A stretch of DNA of 64,000 nucleotides from Halalkalicoccus sp. CG83 (GCF_037081715.1 NZ_JAZDDH010000001.1:1426001-1490000); one strand, 5' to 3'. Numbered from the stretch's first letter, positions 28,598 through 37,595 are shown. Notes: a model not told the origin generated them from the letters alone. Translations and numbers: made by a program.

Positions 28598-29641
28598 ATG
28601 ACATCCCCAACGGCACAGACGGTGACCGACGCGGTCGAGGAGCGCCGCGAGCGGGTCAATGAGGCGATCGTCGACCGGCTGCCGATCGAGCGTCCCGAGC
28701 GGCTCTACGAGGCGTCACGGTACCTGCTCGACGCCGGCGGGAAGCGCCTACGCCCGGCGGTCCTGTTGCTGGCTGCGGAGGCGCTCTGTGACGTCGAGCC
28801 GCTCTCGACCGACTACCGCACGTTCCCGACGCTCGAGGACGGAACGGTCGACGTCATGGCTGCCGCCGTCTCGATCGAGACCATCCAGTCGTTCACGCTG
28901 ATCCACGACGACATCATGGACGACGACGACCTGCGACGGGGGGTGCCGTCGGTCCACCGCAAGTACGATCTCGAGACCGCGATCCTCGCGGGCGACACGC
29001 TCTACTCGAAGGCGTTCGAGATCATGCTCGAGAGCGGAGCCGCCCCCGAACGCAGCCTCGAGGCGGTTCGAACGCTTGCCCGTACCTGTACGCGCATCTG
29101 CGAGGGTCAGTCGCTGGACGTCGACTTCGAGTCGCGAGCCGACGTCTCACCCGAGGAGTACCTCGAGATGGTCGAGCTCAAGACCGCCGTGCTCTACGGG
29201 GCGTCGGCGAGGGTTCCGGCCGTCCTGCTGGGCGCCGACAGCGAGACCGTTGACGCGCTTTATCGCTACGGGATCAACGTCGGGACGGCGTTCCAGATCC
29301 AGGACGACGTGCTCGATCTGACCGTCCCCAGCGAGACGCTGGGCAAACAGCGCGGCAGCGACCTCGTCGAGGACAAGCGGACGCTGATCACGCTCCACGC
29401 TCGCGAGCAGGGCGTCGACGTCGACTCGCTGGTCGCGGCCGACAGCGTCGAGAGCGTCACCGAGGCCGAGATCGACGACGCCGTCGCCGAACTCGAAGCC
29501 GCGGGGAGCATCGGGTTCGCAAGAGAGAAGGCGAAGTCGCTCGTCCGCGAGGGAAAGGACGAACTCGCGCGCCTGCCGGAGAACGAGGCGCGCGAGACGC
29601 TCGAACTCCTCGCGGACTACCTGATCGAACGGGGCTACTAA
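28598..29641 (+). CDS. idsA: Short-chain isoprenyl diphosphate synthase (GGPP synthase type)
   Basis: A 347-residue trans-prenyltransferase making the C20 (or C15/C20) chain for archaeal ether lipids. The first aspartate-rich motif is HDDIMDDDDLRRG near residue 106 and the second FQIQDDVLDL near 229; LLDAGGKRLRP precedes them. It begins one base after the RNase J stop. Its neighbours mvk and ipk supply the substrate, so the block runs from mevalonate to the lipid chain. Confidence 0.95.
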   Translation: MTSPTAQTVTDAVEERRERVNEAIVDRLPIERPERLYEASRYLLDAGGKRLRPAVLLLAAEALCDVEPLSTDYRTFPTLEDGTVDVMAAAVSIETIQSFTLIHDDIMDDDDLRRGVPSVHRKYDLETAILAGDTLYSKAFEIMLESGAAPERSLEAVRTLARTCTRICEGQSLDVDFESRADVSPEEYLEMVELKTAVLYGASARVPAVLLGADSETVDALYRYGINVGTAFQIQDDVLDLTVPSETLGKQRGSDLVEDKRTLITLHAREQGVDVDSLVAADSVESVTEAEIDDAVAELEAAGSIGFAREKAKSLVREGKDELARLPENEARETLELLADYLIERGY

Positions 29642-29649
29642 CGCGCACT

Positions 29650-29684
29650 TTTTTACGGCGAGCGGTTCCCGCTCGCCGTAAAAA
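29650..29684. terminator. Perfect 15-bp hairpin, probable terminator
   Basis: TTTTTACGGCGAGCG (29650-29664), loop gttcc, then its exact reverse complement (29670-29684). It lies nine bases after the prenyl synthase stop codon. The T run on one arm and A run on the other would give a U tract to transcripts from either strand, so it could stop transcription both ways. Followed by a short A/T-rich stretch (ctaaaaaactcg). Confidence 0.6.
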
Positions 29685-29819
29685 CCTGCACTAAAAAACT
29701 CGCTCGCTCCCTTCGATCACTCGCGTCAGCCGCGACTGGCCGAGTCACACATAGCGAAGCGTATCCTGTCCCAGCGTCCGATCAGTTTTCTTTTCACCCG
29801 GTCTCACGAACTCCCTCCA

Positions 29820-31538
29820 ATGGATCAGGAGTTGCGCGAACGGATCGAACGGGAGGCGGAGAGACACGCGCTGTTCAACGCGCTCAAACACGAGGGCGAG
29901 GCCGACGTAGGCGCGATCATGGGCTCGTTGATGGGCGAGAACCCCGAGTTTCGCGACCACGGCGACGAGGTACCGGACATCGCCGCGCCCGTCGTCTCGC
30001 GGGTGAACGACCGCTCGTTCGAGGAACGCCGCGAGCGCCTCGCCGAACTCGCCCCCGAGCGCCTCGAGGAGCTCGAAGCCGAGGACGAGGAGGACGAACG
30101 CACCCTCCCCGATCTGCCGAACGCCGATGCCTACGACGAGATCAGGATGCGGTGTGCGCCTAATCCCAACGGGCCGTGGCATCTCGGCCACGCACGTATG
30201 CCCGCGGTGATCGGCACCTACAAGGAGCGCTACGACGGCTGGATGCTCTGTCGGTTCGACGACACCGACCCCGTGACCAAGCGTCCCGACCTCGAGGCGT
30301 ACGACGCGATCGTCGACTCGATCGAGTACCTGGGCTTCGAGGCCGACCGGGTGATGAAGGCCAGTGACCGCGTCGAGACCTACTACGAGCACGCTCGCGA
30401 GCTGATCGAGAAGGGAGGGGCGTACACCTGCTCGTGTCCAGGCGAGACGTTCTCCGAGCTGAAGAACGCAGGCGAGGCCTGTCCCCACCGCGAGAAGGAC
30501 GGGGAGACGGTCCGCGAGGAGTTCGAGGCGATGGTCGACGGCGAGTACGACGCCGGCGAGATGGTGCTTCGCGTGCGGACCGACATCACCCACAAGAACC
30601 CCGCGCTTCGCGACTGGGTCGCCTTCCGGATGGTCGACCGCGCCCACCCCCGCGAGGAGGCCGCCGAGTATCGCTGCTGGCCGATGCTCGACTTCCAGTC
30701 GGGCGTCGACGACCAGCTCACGGGGATCACCCACATCGTCCGCGGGATCGACCTGCAGGACTCGGCGAAGCGCCAGCGGTTCCTCTACGACTACTTCGGC
30801 TGGGAGTACCCCGAGGTGATCCACTGGGGACACGTCCAGATCGACGCCTACGACGTGAAGATGAGCACCTCGACGATCCGCAAGCTGATCGAGGAGGGCG
30901 ACCTCGACGGCTGGGACGATCCGCGTGCGCCGACGCTCGCGAGCGTCCGGCGTCGGGGCATCGAGGGTGAGGCGATCACCGAGGCGATGATCGAGCTCGG
31001 CACCTCGACCAGCGACGTCGACCTCGCGATGTCGAGCGTCTACGCCAAGAACCGCGACCGAATCGACGACGAGGCCGATCGCTACTTCCTCGTACGCGAC
31101 GGCCGGCGGATCGAACTCGAGGGCGAGGGCCCCGACGCCGCCCACCCGCCGCGCCACCCCGAACACGAGGACCGCGGTACGCGGGAGATCCCCGCCAGCG
31201 ACGCCGTTCTGGTCGAACCCGCCGATCTCCCCTCGGAGGGGGAGCGCGTCTGGCTCAAGGGACTGGGCTGCGTTCGCTACGACGGCGAGGCGCTCGCCTT
31301 CACGGGCGACGACATCGACGCCGTACGTGAGGAGGGCGTCGGCGTGATCCACTGGGTACCCGACGAGGAGAGCGTCGGCGTACGGCTGCGTACCATGGAC
31401 GGTGACGTCGAAGGGGATGCCGAACCCGAGTTCGCGGAGACGGCCGTCGATGAAGTGGTGCAGTTCGAGCGGATCGGTTTCGCGCGCGTCGATCGCCACG
31501 ACGACGTCGAGTCGGTTGCCTACTTCGCCCACCCCTGA
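29820..31538 (+). CDS. gltX: Glutamyl-tRNA synthetase
   Basis: A 572-residue class I synthetase of the archaeal/eukaryal type. The HIGH-equivalent is PNGPWHLGHAR near residues 117-127 and the KMSKS-equivalent is KMSTSTIRK near 347-355. The N-terminal ~100 residues are an archaeal helical extension. In archaea lacking GlnRS this enzyme charges both tRNA-Glu and tRNA-Gln. A TATA-like ttttctttt near 29787-29795 precedes it. It closes the mvk-ipk-rnj-ids-gltX block. Confidence 0.97.
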   Translation: MDQELRERIEREAERHALFNALKHEGEADVGAIMGSLMGENPEFRDHGDEVPDIAAPVVSRVNDRSFEERRERLAELAPERLEELEAEDEEDERTLPDLPNADAYDEIRMRCAPNPNGPWHLGHARMPAVIGTYKERYDGWMLCRFDDTDPVTKRPDLEAYDAIVDSIEYLGFEADRVMKASDRVETYYEHARELIEKGGAYTCSCPGETFSELKNAGEACPHREKDGETVREEFEAMVDGEYDAGEMVLRVRTDITHKNPALRDWVAFRMVDRAHPREEAAEYRCWPMLDFQSGVDDQLTGITHIVRGIDLQDSAKRQRFLYDYFGWEYPEVIHWGHVQIDAYDVKMSTSTIRKLIEEGDLDGWDDPRAPTLASVRRRGIEGEAITEAMIELGTSTSDVDLAMSSVYAKNRDRIDDEADRYFLVRDGRRIELEGEGPDAAHPPRHPEHEDRGTREIPASDAVLVEPADLPSEGERVWLKGLGCVRYDGEALAFTGDDIDAVREEGVGVIHWVPDEESVGVRLRTMDGDVEGDAEPEFAETAVDEVVQFERIGFARVDRHDDVESVAYFAHP

Positions 31539-31574
31539 TCCGAAGAGTGTGGCGGAACGACTAGTCGGTCAAAA

Positions 31575-31970
31575 CTAGTCGTCCGCGGCGGCTTCGTTGA
31601 GCAGCAGCAGCGCGCCGCCGAGCAGAGCGACGTTCTTCTGGAAGTTGATCTTGTTCGCCTGCCGTTCCTCCCCCTCCATCGCCCAGAAGTCGTGGATGAC
31701 CGGCGTCGTGCCCAAGAAGAACACGACGAGCGCGCCGGCGGAGACACGGGGGTACTTCCAGAGGAGGATGCCGAGGTTGGCCACGAGGAGCACCCCCGTC
31801 ACGAACGGGACCATGACCTTCGGCATCGGGACGCCGCTCTCGCGTGCGATCTCGACGCGTTTGTCGTTGTTCCGGAAACCGTCGATGGCCATGACGGCGA
31901 GGATGCCGCTGTACAGGATGCGACCGAGCGCTGACGGCGGGTCCGAGTTCGAGGCTGTCGTATCAGTCAT
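31575..31970 (-). CDS. DoxX-family membrane protein
   Basis: A 131-residue protein with about four membrane helices. ALGRILYSGILAVMAIDGFRNNDKRVEIARESGVP and the helix ending FFLGTTPVIHDFWAME are typical of DoxX/DoxD-like proteins. Family members are linked to thiosulfate:quinone oxidation and to redox stress; a specific role here cannot be given, though the operon starting at 32461 also concerns sulfur chemistry. No other gene overlaps it. Confidence 0.8.
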   Translation of the reverse strand: MTDTTASNSDPPSALGRILYSGILAVMAIDGFRNNDKRVEIARESGVPMPKVMVPFVTGVLLVANLGILLWKYPRVSAGALVVFFLGTTPVIHDFWAMEGEERQANKINFQKNVALLGGALLLLNEAAADD

Positions 31971-32006
31971 GTGGAGTAGTAGTAGTGGGGAATCGTCGGT
32001 CGCTGT

Positions 32007-32315
32007 TCAGAGGGCCTCGATGCGACTGACGTTGGCGTCGACGCGGCCCGCCGTGTGCGACAGTCCCCGTTTGATGACCTCGGTGAGGACTCTCCATACG
32101 ACCGGTTCTCCGACGGCTGGACCCGTTCTTCGTCGACGAGCACGCCCGGCGTACCCTTCCCACGTGAATCGTCATCACTGTCGATGCGCCAGACGTCCTC
32201 GTCGTTCACCCAGCCGTGTAATCCCCGTACGACGAGCGACGGGTGGTCGATGAACAACATCCATCATCGGATCGGTGCCGTCCTCGTAGTCGATGCTGAA
32301 CGTGAATTCGCGCAT
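32007..32315 (-). pseudogene. Decayed bacterio-opsin-activator-like HTH regulator
   Basis: Begins MREFTFSIDYEDGTDPMMDV, the usual opening of haloarchaeal BAT-type helix-turn-helix regulators, then shifts frame near 32256 to FIDHPSLVVRGLHGWVNDEDVWRID, the next part of the same family. After about 25 further residues similarity is lost and a short unrelated-looking tail (VLTEVIKRGLSHTAGRVDAN) leads to a stop at 32007-32009. Normal members are over 200 residues with a C-terminal HTH domain; here it is missing. Frameshift plus internal deletion. Confidence 0.6.
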
Positions 32316-32460
32316 CACGCATCCTCCGGTTCGTCACGGAGACTTGACGACGAACCATCGAACCCCGCCGGCGAGCGCAAATGGATTCCCAGCCGGAGCG
32401 GGTTGCCGTTCGATAGCTGAACCATTATCTATTACCAATAGGACCGTGTTGGTGTCTAGC

Positions 32461-33864
32461 ATGAGTACTGACGAACCCAGTGAGTCGACCGACGTACACG
32501 GCCACGAACATCACGAGGTAGAGGGACCAGGGTATCCAACGCCGGCGGCGATGCGCACCGGATCGGAACGCGAGAAGACCGCCTTCGTCATGTCACTCCG
32601 AGTCGGGATGGACGTGGACGGCCCCGACTTCGTCGGCGTCGTGGACGTCGACCCCGACTCCGACACCTACGCGGAGTTGATCGATACCGTCGAGATGCCG
32701 AACAAGGGCGACGAACTCCACCACTTCGGCTGGAACACCTGTTCGTCCTCGTGTCACGCCGAGGGACTGACCCGAGATCACCTGATCGTCCCCGGGCAAC
32801 GCTCCTCTCGAATCCACATCATCGACGCCTCCGACCCGCGGAACCCGGCGATCGAGAAGGTGATCGAACCCGAGGAGGTGTTCGAACACGACCTCTCGGC
32901 GCCACATACGGTTCACTGCGTTCCCGAGGGAAAGATCGTCATCAGCATGCTTGGCAACGCCGACGGCGAACTGCCCGGTGGCTTTCTCCAGCTCGATCAG
33001 GACGACTTCTCCATCGACGGCCACTGGGAGGCCGACCGCGGCAATATGGAGATGAACTACGACTACTGGTATCAGCCTCGCCACGGGGTGATGATCTCCA
33101 GCGAGTGGGCCGCCCCCGAGACCTACTACCCCGGCTTCGACCTGGAGGACGTGGAGGCCGGCAGGTACGGTGACAGCATCCACATCTGGGACTGGGCGAC
33201 GAAAGAACACCACCAGACCCTCTCCTTCGGCGAGGAGGGATTGATCCCGCTCGAAGTCCGGATGCCCCACAACCCCGAAGAGACGGAGGGGTACGTCGGC
33301 GCCGCACTCTCCTCGAACGTCCTCCGCTTCTGGGAGGACGGGGACGGAAACTGGGACTGGGAGAAGGTCATCGACATCGAGGACCGTGAGCACCCCGACT
33401 GGGACATGCCGGTCCCCGGCCTCGTGACGGACCTCCTCCTCTCGCTCGACGACCAGTACCTGTTCTTCTCGAACTGGCTTCACGGCGACGTGCGGATGTA
33501 CGACGTCAGCGACACGGGGAACCCCCGACTGGTGGATCAGGTGTGGGCCGGCGGCAACTTCGGCGACCGAGGGGCAGTCGGCGGTCACGAGATCCGGGGC
33601 GCCCCGCAGATGCTCCAACTCTCCCGCGACGGACGCCGCCTCTACTGGACCACCTCCCTGTTCTCCACCTGGGACAACCAGTTCTACCCCGAGATCGGCG
33701 AGCAGGGCTCGTTGATGCTGAAAGCGGACGTCTACCCCGAGGAGGGGCGGATGGAGCTCGACGAGGAGTTCGTCGTCGACTTCGGAGACGCCCCCGGCGG
33801 TCCGGCCCGCGCTCACGAGATTCGTTGGCCCGGTGGCGACTGTACCAGCGACGTCTGGCAGTAG
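32461..33864 (+). CDS. Selenium-binding protein family / methanethiol oxidase-like
   Basis: A 467-residue SBP56-family beta-propeller protein. Recognisable segments are WNTCSSSCHAEG with two cysteines, HLIVPGQRSSRIHIID, FEHDLSAPHTVHCVPEGKI, WQPRHGVMISSEW-like YWYQPRHGVMISSEW, and the closing GPARAHEIRWPGGDCTSDVW. Bacterial and human members oxidise methanethiol to formaldehyde, H2S and H2O2. The start ATG 32461 follows an A/T-rich promoter (ccattatctattacc near 32422-32436). It is followed by a ferredoxin gene six bases after its stop. Confidence 0.92.
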   Translation: MSTDEPSESTDVHGHEHHEVEGPGYPTPAAMRTGSEREKTAFVMSLRVGMDVDGPDFVGVVDVDPDSDTYAELIDTVEMPNKGDELHHFGWNTCSSSCHAEGLTRDHLIVPGQRSSRIHIIDASDPRNPAIEKVIEPEEVFEHDLSAPHTVHCVPEGKIVISMLGNADGELPGGFLQLDQDDFSIDGHWEADRGNMEMNYDYWYQPRHGVMISSEWAAPETYYPGFDLEDVEAGRYGDSIHIWDWATKEHHQTLSFGEEGLIPLEVRMPHNPEETEGYVGAALSSNVLRFWEDGDGNWDWEKVIDIEDREHPDWDMPVPGLVTDLLLSLDDQYLFFSNWLHGDVRMYDVSDTGNPRLVDQVWAGGNFGDRGAVGGHEIRGAPQMLQLSRDGRRLYWTTSLFSTWDNQFYPEIGEQGSLMLKADVYPEEGRMELDEEFVVDFGDAPGGPARAHEIRWPGGDCTSDVWQ

Positions 33865-33870
33865 CCGCCG

Positions 33871-34188
33871 ATGCCCTACGCGGTTACGCTGAAGTGGCGC
33901 GACGGTCGGGAGACGACCGTCGACGTCCGGGAGACCGAGACGGTCATCGACGCTACCGAGCGTGCAGGCCTCGGCGTCCCCTACGGCTGTCTGTACGGTG
34001 CCTGCGCCACCTGCACCGGACGCCTGCTGGAGGGCGATCTCGTCCACGTCAAACGACCGCGGGGGTTGAAACCCCGACACCGACAGGACGGTTACTTCCT
34101 GCTCTGTGTGGCCGAACCGCGCTCCGACTGTCGGATCGAGGTGGGTGCGGAGATACAGGCCGACCTCGTGCCGAACCCGTGGAAATGA
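33871..34188 (+). CDS. 2Fe-2S plant-type ferredoxin
   Basis: A 105-residue ferredoxin with the four-cysteine cluster motif GCLYGACATCTG (three Cys) and FLLCVAE (fourth). It lies six bases after the SBP56-like gene and overlaps the next gene by four bases, so it is probably the electron partner of that oxidase or of a related step. It lacks the long acidic insertion of the main haloarchaeal ferredoxin, so it is likely a specialised one. Confidence 0.93.
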   Translation: MPYAVTLKWRDGRETTVDVRETETVIDATERAGLGVPYGCLYGACATCTGRLLEGDLVHVKRPRGLKPRHRQDGYFLLCVAEPRSDCRIEVGAEIQADLVPNPWK

Positions 34189-34541
34189 GTTCGATCGCCC
34201 GACGCGCGGCCGCCGCCGTACTCGGTGTCGCCCTCCTGTCGATGCCGGCGTCCGCCCACGGCAGAACCGCCGCCGCGGTGGGTCTCTCCTTCCCGCTTGT
34301 CGTCGCTGGCATCGTCCTCGTCAGTCCGTTCGGCGGCGGTTTCGTCCTGGTCGCGTACGGCCGACTTCCGTGGTCGACGAGGCGAGCGGTCCTCCCGGCT
34401 CTCGTGTTCGTGCGCCACGTCGACGAGCACGTAGCCGATACCCATATGCGCGAGATTACCGGTGCCAGCCACCTCGGGCCAGTCCTCAAGTCGAAAGCGG
34501 TTGCCGACGAACCCCTACGGTTCTTGGAGAAAGCACGGTAA
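34185..34541 (+). CDS. Small membrane/secreted protein of unknown function
   Basis: A 118-residue protein with an N-terminal signal-like helix (ARRAAAAVLGVALLSMPASAHG), a second hydrophobic helix (VGLSFPLVVAGIVLVSPFGGGFVLVAYG) and a polar C-terminal part with several histidines (RHVDEHVADTHMREITGASHLG). The ATG overlaps the ferredoxin stop (ATGA), so it belongs to that operon. No family recognised. The change from hydrophobic to polar character could reflect a frameshift, but I see no better continuation in the other frames. Confidence 0.55.
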   Translation: MSSIARRAAAAVLGVALLSMPASAHGRTAAAVGLSFPLVVAGIVLVSPFGGGFVLVAYGRLPWSTRRAVLPALVFVRHVDEHVADTHMREITGASHLGPVLKSKAVADEPLRFLEKAR

Positions 34542-34711
34542 TGAGTTCGAGCTGGCCGCCGAATTTAGATGAGCGACATCTTCCGGATCTGAATCATTTT
34601 CGCCGTCCTGATGGACACCTCCTCTGTGTTCAGCAGACTGTTCGTATCGAACGAGAGGAATTCCAACGAAGCCCTATCGCCGAATTAGCGCCACTCCTCG
34701 ACGTCCTCTAA
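34541..34711 (+). CDS. Small hypothetical protein with atypical base composition
   Basis: A 56-residue frame (MSSSWPPNLDERHLPDLNHF...) whose ATG shares one base with the previous stop. It uses many a/t-ending codons (ttt, tta, cat, gat, cct) unlike its neighbours, hinting at foreign origin or a remnant. No motif recognised. Its end overlaps the 3' end of the zinc-ribbon gene on the other strand by 27 bases. Could be the last gene of the 32461 operon or a fragment. Confidence 0.4.
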   Translation: MSSSWPPNLDERHLPDLNHFRRPDGHLLCVQQTVRIEREEFQRSPIAELAPLLDVL

Positions 34712-34852
34712 CGGTTCGGCGACGATCCCGTCCTTCCGAGCGAGCACGCGAGCGTGGGCCGTACAGACGTCACGGTTCTCGTCCCACGGGACGTGCAGAC
34801 GGACGGCCGCGGGCCGCTCACAGCCCTCCTCATCGCAGATCCGGTCAGTCAT
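34685..34852 (-). CDS. Small zinc-ribbon-like protein
   Basis: A 55-residue protein MTDRICDEEGCERPAAVRLH... with cysteines in CDEEGC and a later DVCTAHAR that together could bind one zinc (C-x4-C...C-x2-H). The same compact layout recurs in haloarchaeal micro-proteins of unknown function. Its start overlaps the TmcA 3' end by eight bases, suggesting translation coupled to tmcA. Confidence 0.65.
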   Translation of the reverse strand: MTDRICDEEGCERPAAVRLHVPWDENRDVCTAHARVLARKDGIVAEPLEDVEEWR

Positions 34853-37124
34853 CGTCACCACCGTCGTTCTCGTCTCCCTCGTTACGACCTTCATTCTCGT
34901 CCCCGCACGCATACCGTCGCTTCTCGGCCAGCGCGGTCTCGTTTCCGTAGCGGTCGACCAGCGGCTCGAACGCCTCGCCGAGCCCGCGCATACACATGCG
35001 CGTCGAGACGAACCCGAGTTCGTCGGCGACGCCGTCCCACGCTCTGCCCTGCAGGACCTTTCGTACCAGCAGTCGCTCCCGGCGTTCGTCCAGCACGTCT
35101 CCGTCGACGAGGCCCGCGACCGCGACCGGACGGAAGCTCCCCGGCGCCGTATCGAACGTGCCGGGACCGTAGGCCGCGCTCGCGACGTGTCGCCACGCTC
35201 GATTCGAGAGGTCGGGCGACGCCTCGACGTCGGTCGCCGCGAGCGCGGCCCGCACCACGTCGGGGTCGGCGTCGTCGAGCGGGTCGGAGAGCATCCCCTC
35301 GATCCGTTCCGCGAACCACTCCGCGTGGCGGTCGTGGAGCTCGCGACCCGTTTCGCTCGTCGGCGAGAGCATGATCGCCGAGTACTCGCCGCTGGCGTCG
35401 TTCCGGGTCGTCGAGAGGTGTACCGTCGAGTAGCCGTTTCCGTCCCAGAAGGCGAGCAGCGACGGCGTCGCGCCGTAGCCGACGCCGAGCCAGTCGACCT
35501 CGTCCGCGAACTCGTCTCGAATCTCGGCGAGCAGCCGGGAGCCGAGTCCTCGCGATCGAATCGCGTCGTGAGTAGCGATGCGAAGCACTCTGTGGCCTAC
35601 CGGCACGCCCGCCTCCTCGTCTCGAAGCTGGCTCGTGAGCAGGTCCGGGATCATGTTCCCCCGGATCCGGCCGCCGTCGTAGAGATCACGACGGGTCTCG
35701 GAGGGGAGGCCGCCCTCGCGTGCGAGCAGCGCGACGCTGGCGACGTGTCCGCCGTGGATCAACGCGCGTACCGCGACGTTGGGTGCGTCGAGCAGGCGAG
35801 CCAGGTCGTCCGGTTCCGTTCGGTAGTGGGCCGCGACCAGCAGGCCGAACGCCTCACGGAGCAGCCGTTCGTCGTCCGCGAGTTCGTCACGCGTGAGCCG
35901 GCGGTACGTGACCGAGTCCGGATCGGCGTCGACGACCAGTTCGGCGACCGGCGGAGCGGCATCGAGCAGGAGGGCGCGAAACGCCCACACCTCGACGGGA
36001 TCGCCGGGGGCGTATCGGATCGGCTCGCTCAGACGACGGGTCCCCGAGCGGAGATCGCTCTCCTCGAGTCGATCCCGGAACCGAACCGAGAACCCTCTCC
36101 CGGTACCCTCGTAGCCCCGAACGGTCGTGGTGTAGGCGACCCTCCCGATCGAGAGGGTGCGTTCGAGCAGCCTGACGGGGATCGCCGCCGCCTCGTCGAC
36201 GAGGAGGACGTCGGGACGCTCGGTCCCGAGCGCCGTCGGGAGCGCGAATCGGACTCGGCCGCCCTCCGGCGTCTCGAGCAGTCGTGACTCGTCGACGGAG
36301 AGCGCGTCGAGTTCCGTGAGCAGCTCCCGTGCACGCGAGAACAGTTCGTCAGTACTGCGGGCCTCGGGGGCGGTCACGAGCACGTCATCGCCGCCGACCG
36401 CGAGGCTTCCGGCCGCGAGACCGGCGGCGCTGGACTTGCCCCGACCGCGGTCGGACTCGATCACGACCGCACGTCCGTTCTCGCGCAGGGCCTCGAGCGC
36501 CTCGAGGGCGCCGATCTGGTCGGCCGTCAGGCAGCGTTCGTAGGCCTCGCGGGGGAAGCCGGAGCCCGACGGTAGCTCCGGCGATCCGTACTCGATCCGC
36601 GGGGCGGGGTGGACGAGGCCGTCGCGCTCGAGCACGCCGGCGTCTACGTCGACGATCGCGATCCCGGGGTGAACTCGAAGCAAACCGACGAGTCGCTCGC
36701 GAAACCGGCCCGTCACGTCCTTGAGGTCGAACGGCGGGACCGCGAGTCCCTCGTCGAACCCGTCCCGCCGAGCGGGCCACGAGTCCAGGGGCGGTGCGAG
36801 CAGGACGAACAGGCCACCGCCGTCGACCGCGCCGGTGAGCCGCCCGAGGGCGTTCGGGAGCAGTGCGTCGTGGGCGTCGTAGACGATCGCCTGCCGGGTG
36901 CGTCCCAGGAGCTCGACCGTTCGCTTCGGATCGACGTGTTCGCAGCGCAGGAACGCGTCGGGGCCGATCAGCGTCGTCTCGCTCACGCCGATCGGGAGCG
37001 CCTCGAGAAGCGTCCGTGCGGCCTCCTGCGTGGTCTCATGGCCGCCGGAGAGGACGAGCAGGCGGCGCTCGTTCGTGGCTCGAGCCTCCTCGAGCAGGGA
37101 CGCGGCGACTGCCGGAAGCTCCAT
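34845..37124 (-). CDS. tmcA: tRNA(Met) cytidine acetyltransferase TmcA
   Basis: A 759-residue enzyme that makes N4-acetylcytidine in RNA using ATP and acetyl-CoA. Order: DUF1726-like N-terminus, helicase-like ATPase with Walker A SDRGRGKSSA (about residue 230) and DEAAAIP Walker B, then a GNAT domain with LRIATHDAIRSRGLGSRLL, then the tRNA-binding C-terminus. The tail ends in an acidic, Asn/Glu-rich low-complexity stretch. Starts at 37142 and 37124 are possible; the TATA-like gagtaaac near 37157-37164 favours 37124. Confidence 0.93.
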   Translation of the reverse strand: MELPAVAASLLEEARATNERRLLVLSGGHETTQEAARTLLEALPIGVSETTLIGPDAFLRCEHVDPKRTVELLGRTRQAIVYDAHDALLPNALGRLTGAVDGGGLFVLLAPPLDSWPARRDGFDEGLAVPPFDLKDVTGRFRERLVGLLRVHPGIAIVDVDAGVLERDGLVHPAPRIEYGSPELPSGSGFPREAYERCLTADQIGALEALEALRENGRAVVIESDRGRGKSSAAGLAAGSLAVGGDDVLVTAPEARSTDELFSRARELLTELDALSVDESRLLETPEGGRVRFALPTALGTERPDVLLVDEAAAIPVRLLERTLSIGRVAYTTTVRGYEGTGRGFSVRFRDRLEESDLRSGTRRLSEPIRYAPGDPVEVWAFRALLLDAAPPVAELVVDADPDSVTYRRLTRDELADDERLLREAFGLLVAAHYRTEPDDLARLLDAPNVAVRALIHGGHVASVALLAREGGLPSETRRDLYDGGRIRGNMIPDLLTSQLRDEEAGVPVGHRVLRIATHDAIRSRGLGSRLLAEIRDEFADEVDWLGVGYGATPSLLAFWDGNGYSTVHLSTTRNDASGEYSAIMLSPTSETGRELHDRHAEWFAERIEGMLSDPLDDADPDVVRAALAATDVEASPDLSNRAWRHVASAAYGPGTFDTAPGSFRPVAVAGLVDGDVLDERRERLLVRKVLQGRAWDGVADELGFVSTRMCMRGLGEAFEPLVDRYGNETALAEKRRYACGDENEGRNEGDENDGGDDD

Positions 37125-37385
37125 CAGGAAGCCGTTCTCCACAGGCGCGTAAGGGGTTTACTCTCCCCTCTCTCGGGGTGACGCTACGATCCTCGGTGAG
37201 ACCTCCCCGACGTTCTCGATTCACGTCCTCCACAATCCTCCGAGAGTGCTCCGTCGCTACCCGATGACGTCTCGAGCACTCGGTTCGTGTCGCCACCCGT
37301 GCCGTTTGACCGGAGCCGTGCGGCCATGTCTGCGTGAGCCGGCATAACAGTTATCATGATTCCAGTCGGCGTCTGGAACGGAACA

Positions 37386-37595
37386 ATGACCACCGTCAAA
37401 GTCATCGAACTTCAGGGCGAGTCGGACGAATCGTGGGAGGACGCCGCACAGAGTGCAGTGCAGGACGCAAGCGATACCCTCCAGGGGATCTCCGGGATCG
37501 AAGTCGTCTCGCAGACGGCTGACATCGATGACGACGGCCAGATCACGAGGTACAACACGACGGTAAACGTCGCGTTCACGCTCCAGCGGGACTGA
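37386..37595 (+). CDS. Dodecin (flavin-binding)
   Basis: A 69-residue dodecin. TTVKVIELQGESDESWEDAAQSAV, the flavin-stacking tryptophan in ESWEDA (W17), and the closing TTVNVAFTLQRD match the family. Twelve subunits form a hollow sphere that stores riboflavin or lumichrome in haloarchaea. The ATG at 37386 matches the family; an ATG at 37356 would add ten residues. Promoter-like A/T-rich cataacagttatcat lies at 37343-37357. Confidence 0.95.
   Translation: MTTVKVIELQGESDESWEDAAQSAVQDASDTLQGISGIEVVSQTADIDDDGQITRYNTTVNVAFTLQRD

Noticed and set aside
34092-34472. Minus-strand open frame opposite the ferredoxin and membrane gene
   Set aside because: Overlaps genes with good motifs or overlaps typical of an operon, and shows no recognisable domain.
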